Shown: one piece after another, positions 50,428 through 51,746 of the stretch
How positions within the stretch are numbered: the first letter of the stretch is position 1
How the letters are laid out: the number at the start of each line of letters is the position of its first letter
Source of the DNA: Sphingobium quisquiliarum P25
GTDB taxonomy: Bacteria; Pseudomonadota; Alphaproteobacteria; Sphingomonadales; Sphingomonadaceae
Length of the DNA stretch: 51,746 nt
Assembly: GCF_000445065.1 (NCBI RefSeq)
Contig: NZ_ATHO01000032.1
Coordinates: 1 to 51,746 of the forward strand
Direction of reading: 5' to 3'
Made by a program: the position numbers and the translations under genes
The notes under the pieces: model-generated
Told to the model about the DNA's origin: nothing
The model's database searches: none
Seen by the model: only the letters and a program-made list of their open reading frames with translations

Positions 50428-51746
50428 ATGTCCTTTGTGGGGCCGATTCACTCCGTCCGGCGCACCCTTTTATGCGCCACGGCGATACCTCTTTTCCTCC
50501 TGAGCGCCTGCGCTGACGGTGTCGGGTTCGACATCGGCGCGGGCGGCGGGAAAAATCCGTCTGGTCCGTCCGGTCCTTCCGGCCCGACAAGTCCCGGAGG
50601 ACCCACTGGTCCCACCGGCCCGGCTGGTCCAAACGGTCCCGATGGTCCGGGCGGTCCCACTGGCCCTGGCGGACCCGCTGGTCCTGGCGGCCCGTCCGGC
50701 CCGGATGGCCCGAGCGGACCGAGTGGCCCTGCTGGACCCGGAGGCCCTGCCGGGCCCGGTGGTCCGACCGGCCCCACCGGTCCCACGGGCCCCGGCGGTC
50801 CTACTGGTCCGGGTGGTCCTACCGGGCCGGGTGGGCCGACTGGTCCCGGCGGGCCGGGGAATCCCGCTGGTCCAACCCTCAATGGTCCATTGATCGGAGC
50901 GAATCTGGGCAATCAGGTCATTTCGGGACCGAGCGGGACGGATACGGTGATCGGCGTCAATATCCTGCCGGGCCAGACGCCAGCGGCCGGGACGGTCGCC
51001 ACCGTCGATCTGCTGACGGGCGACGGCACTGTGGTGCAGGTCGCGCTGCCCACGACGCCCGGCGCGGTTCAGCAGGGGCTGGCGCCCGTCGGCACGCTCA
51101 CCGGAGCGCTGCTGGGAAGCGAGGTTGGCGGAGCCGTGACGCAGATCACGAACGGCGTTTCGCCGGTCGTGGCGGCCGTTACCTCGACCGCCGACCAGGT
51201 GACGGGGCCGCTGCTGGAAGCCGTAAACGGCGCCTTGTCCCCAGTCCTGTCCCCGCTGGTGGGAGAGAATGGCGCGCTGGCGCCTGTCACCGGCCTTGTC
51301 GAGGGCGTCGTGGGCGGCCTCACCGGATCGCTCCAGGGGGGAGGAGCGGCCGGATCGGCGCTGACGGGCCCGTTGGTCGCCACCAATATCGGCGGCAATG
51401 TGCTGAGCGGCGGATCGTCCACTGACAGCGTGGTCGGCGTCAACCTGCTGCCGTCCGCAGCGCAGCCGGTGCAAGGCCAACTGCTGACCGCCGATGTGCT
51501 GACGTCCAGCGCCATCGTCGATGTCACCGTGCCGACGACTGCGGCGGGGGTGGAAGCGGGCCTTGCGCCCGTGGGCAACCTGGCCGGAGCGCTTCTGGGA
51601 CCGCAAGCCGGGAGCGCGGTCGATCAGGTGTCGGCGGCCGTCGCGCCAGTCGTCGCCACGGCCACGGCGGTGGTGGACAGCGTGGTTTCGCCCGTGCTGG
51701 ACGCGGTCAATGGCCTGGCCCCGGCGCTGCCCGGAGGAGCGAGCGG
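50428..51746 (+). CDS. Collagen-like lipoprotein with tandem domain repeats (3' truncated)
   Basis: The frame is open to the window end: at least 439 residues. A signal peptide ends in the lipobox LLSAC (Cys28). Residues 46-150 are 35 consecutive G-P-x triplets, 33 starting with Gly (S55 and N145 replace it), every X being Pro and Y being mostly Thr, Gly, Ala or Ser. A collagen triple helix is therefore expected. Two copies of an about 79-residue unit follow (152-230 and 313-391; [13 protein letters not shown] versus [13 protein letters not shown]), spaced 161 residues apart, so the protein is repeat-built. ATG 50428 has AGGGAG 8 nt upstream. Likely a surface filament. Its true length cannot be seen. 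Confidence 0.9.
   Translation, partial: MSFVGPIHSVRRTLLCATAIPLFLLSACADGVGFDIGAGGGKNPSGPSGPSGPTSPGGPTGPTGPAGPNGPDGPGGPTGPGGPAGPGGPSGPDGPSGPSGPAGPGGPAGPGGPTGPTGPTGPGGPTGPGGPTGPGGPTGPGGPGNPAGPTLNGPLIGANLGNQVISGPSGTDTVIGVNILPGQTPAAGTVATVDLLTGDGTVVQVALPTTPGAVQQGLAPVGTLTGALLGSEVGGAVTQITNGVSPVVAAVTSTADQVTGPLLEAVNGALSPVLSPLVGENGALAPVTGLVEGVVGGLTGSLQGGGAAGSALTGPLVATNIGGNVLSGGSSTDSVVGVNLLPSAAQPVQGQLLTADVLTSSAIVDVTVPTTAAGVEAGLAPVGNLAGALLGPQAGSAVDQVSAAVAPVVATATAVVDSVVSPVLDAVNGLAPALPGGAS

Noticed and set aside
50563..50877. Repeat array resembling a CRISPR
   Set aside because: The repeats are 9-nt coding triplets (G-P-x) without constant-length spacers or cas genes.
50448..50912. Antisense reading frame also encoding collagen-like G-P-P-type triplets
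   Set aside because: GGN-CCN repeats read as GGN-CCN in a shifted frame on the other strand, so any Gly-Pro repeat gives a matching antisense frame. It lacks a ribosome site, and the sense strand has a signal peptide, lipobox and downstream repeats.

Overview
The window is high-GC DNA from an alphaproteobacterium, most likely a sphingomonad (Sphingobium/Sphingomonas type). I judge this from the gene content (DUF1489, DUF3618, PRC-barrel, low-affinity iron permease-like and UDP-galactopyranose-mutase fusion proteins), from GGAAC-N16/17-CGTT promoters typical of the alphaproteobacterial stress sigma factor EcfG, and from a palindromic CATGCTGAA-type intergenic repeat I associate with sphingomonads. 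There is no rRNA, tRNA, CRISPR array, insertion sequence or prophage. Most genes start with a good Shine-Dalgarno and many are packed with 1-4 nt overlaps. The window opens inside one gene and ends inside another.

Bases 1-14.5 kb are mostly housekeeping: the tail of a winged-helix regulator; a LysR regulator divergent from malate synthase G (glcB); a low-molecular-weight phosphatase overlapping a HerA-like ATPase; PEP carboxylase (ppc); two lipoproteins; a cyclophilin; the Mg2+ channel mgtE; a DUF1489 protein; and rpoN with lptB. GlcB and Ppc both feed C4 acids into the TCA cycle.

Bases 14.8-26.4 kb turn to storage carbohydrate and stress. A single-pass membrane protein has an EcfG-type promoter. 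A DUF2934 protein is followed by the glgX-treZ-malQ-treY operon, which should convert glycogen or maltodextrin into trehalose. Then come a small membrane protein, an iron-permease-like protein and a three-gene envelope operon (DUF3618, holin-like, disordered).

Bases 26.6-34.6 kb are the most unusual part: three glycosidase-fold proteins without signal peptides (a GH5/GH-A type, a GH1 type, and a GH1 domain fused to an RmlD-type sugar-nucleotide reductase), divergent from a glycosyltransferase fused to UDP-galactopyranose mutase. The shared intergenic region holds EcfG-type promoters in both directions. This looks like a stress-induced pathway for a galactofuranose-containing or related glycan.

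Bases 34.6-47.6 kb are a string of short stress-type genes (PRC-barrel, DUF4142, DUF3606, hemerythrin, SRPBCC, disordered proteins, a 2H-phosphoesterase-like protein) mixed with nadE, pcm, a Crp/Fnr regulator, a Zn-alcohol dehydrogenase, a short-chain dehydrogenase, and a nucleotidyltransferase/phosphoesterase pair. Four more exact EcfG-type promoters lie here. Bases 47.7 kb to the end hold a TpsB-type outer-membrane transporter, a 2-oxoglutarate/Fe(II) oxygenase and a collagen-like lipoprotein that runs off the window. They may form a cell-surface system.
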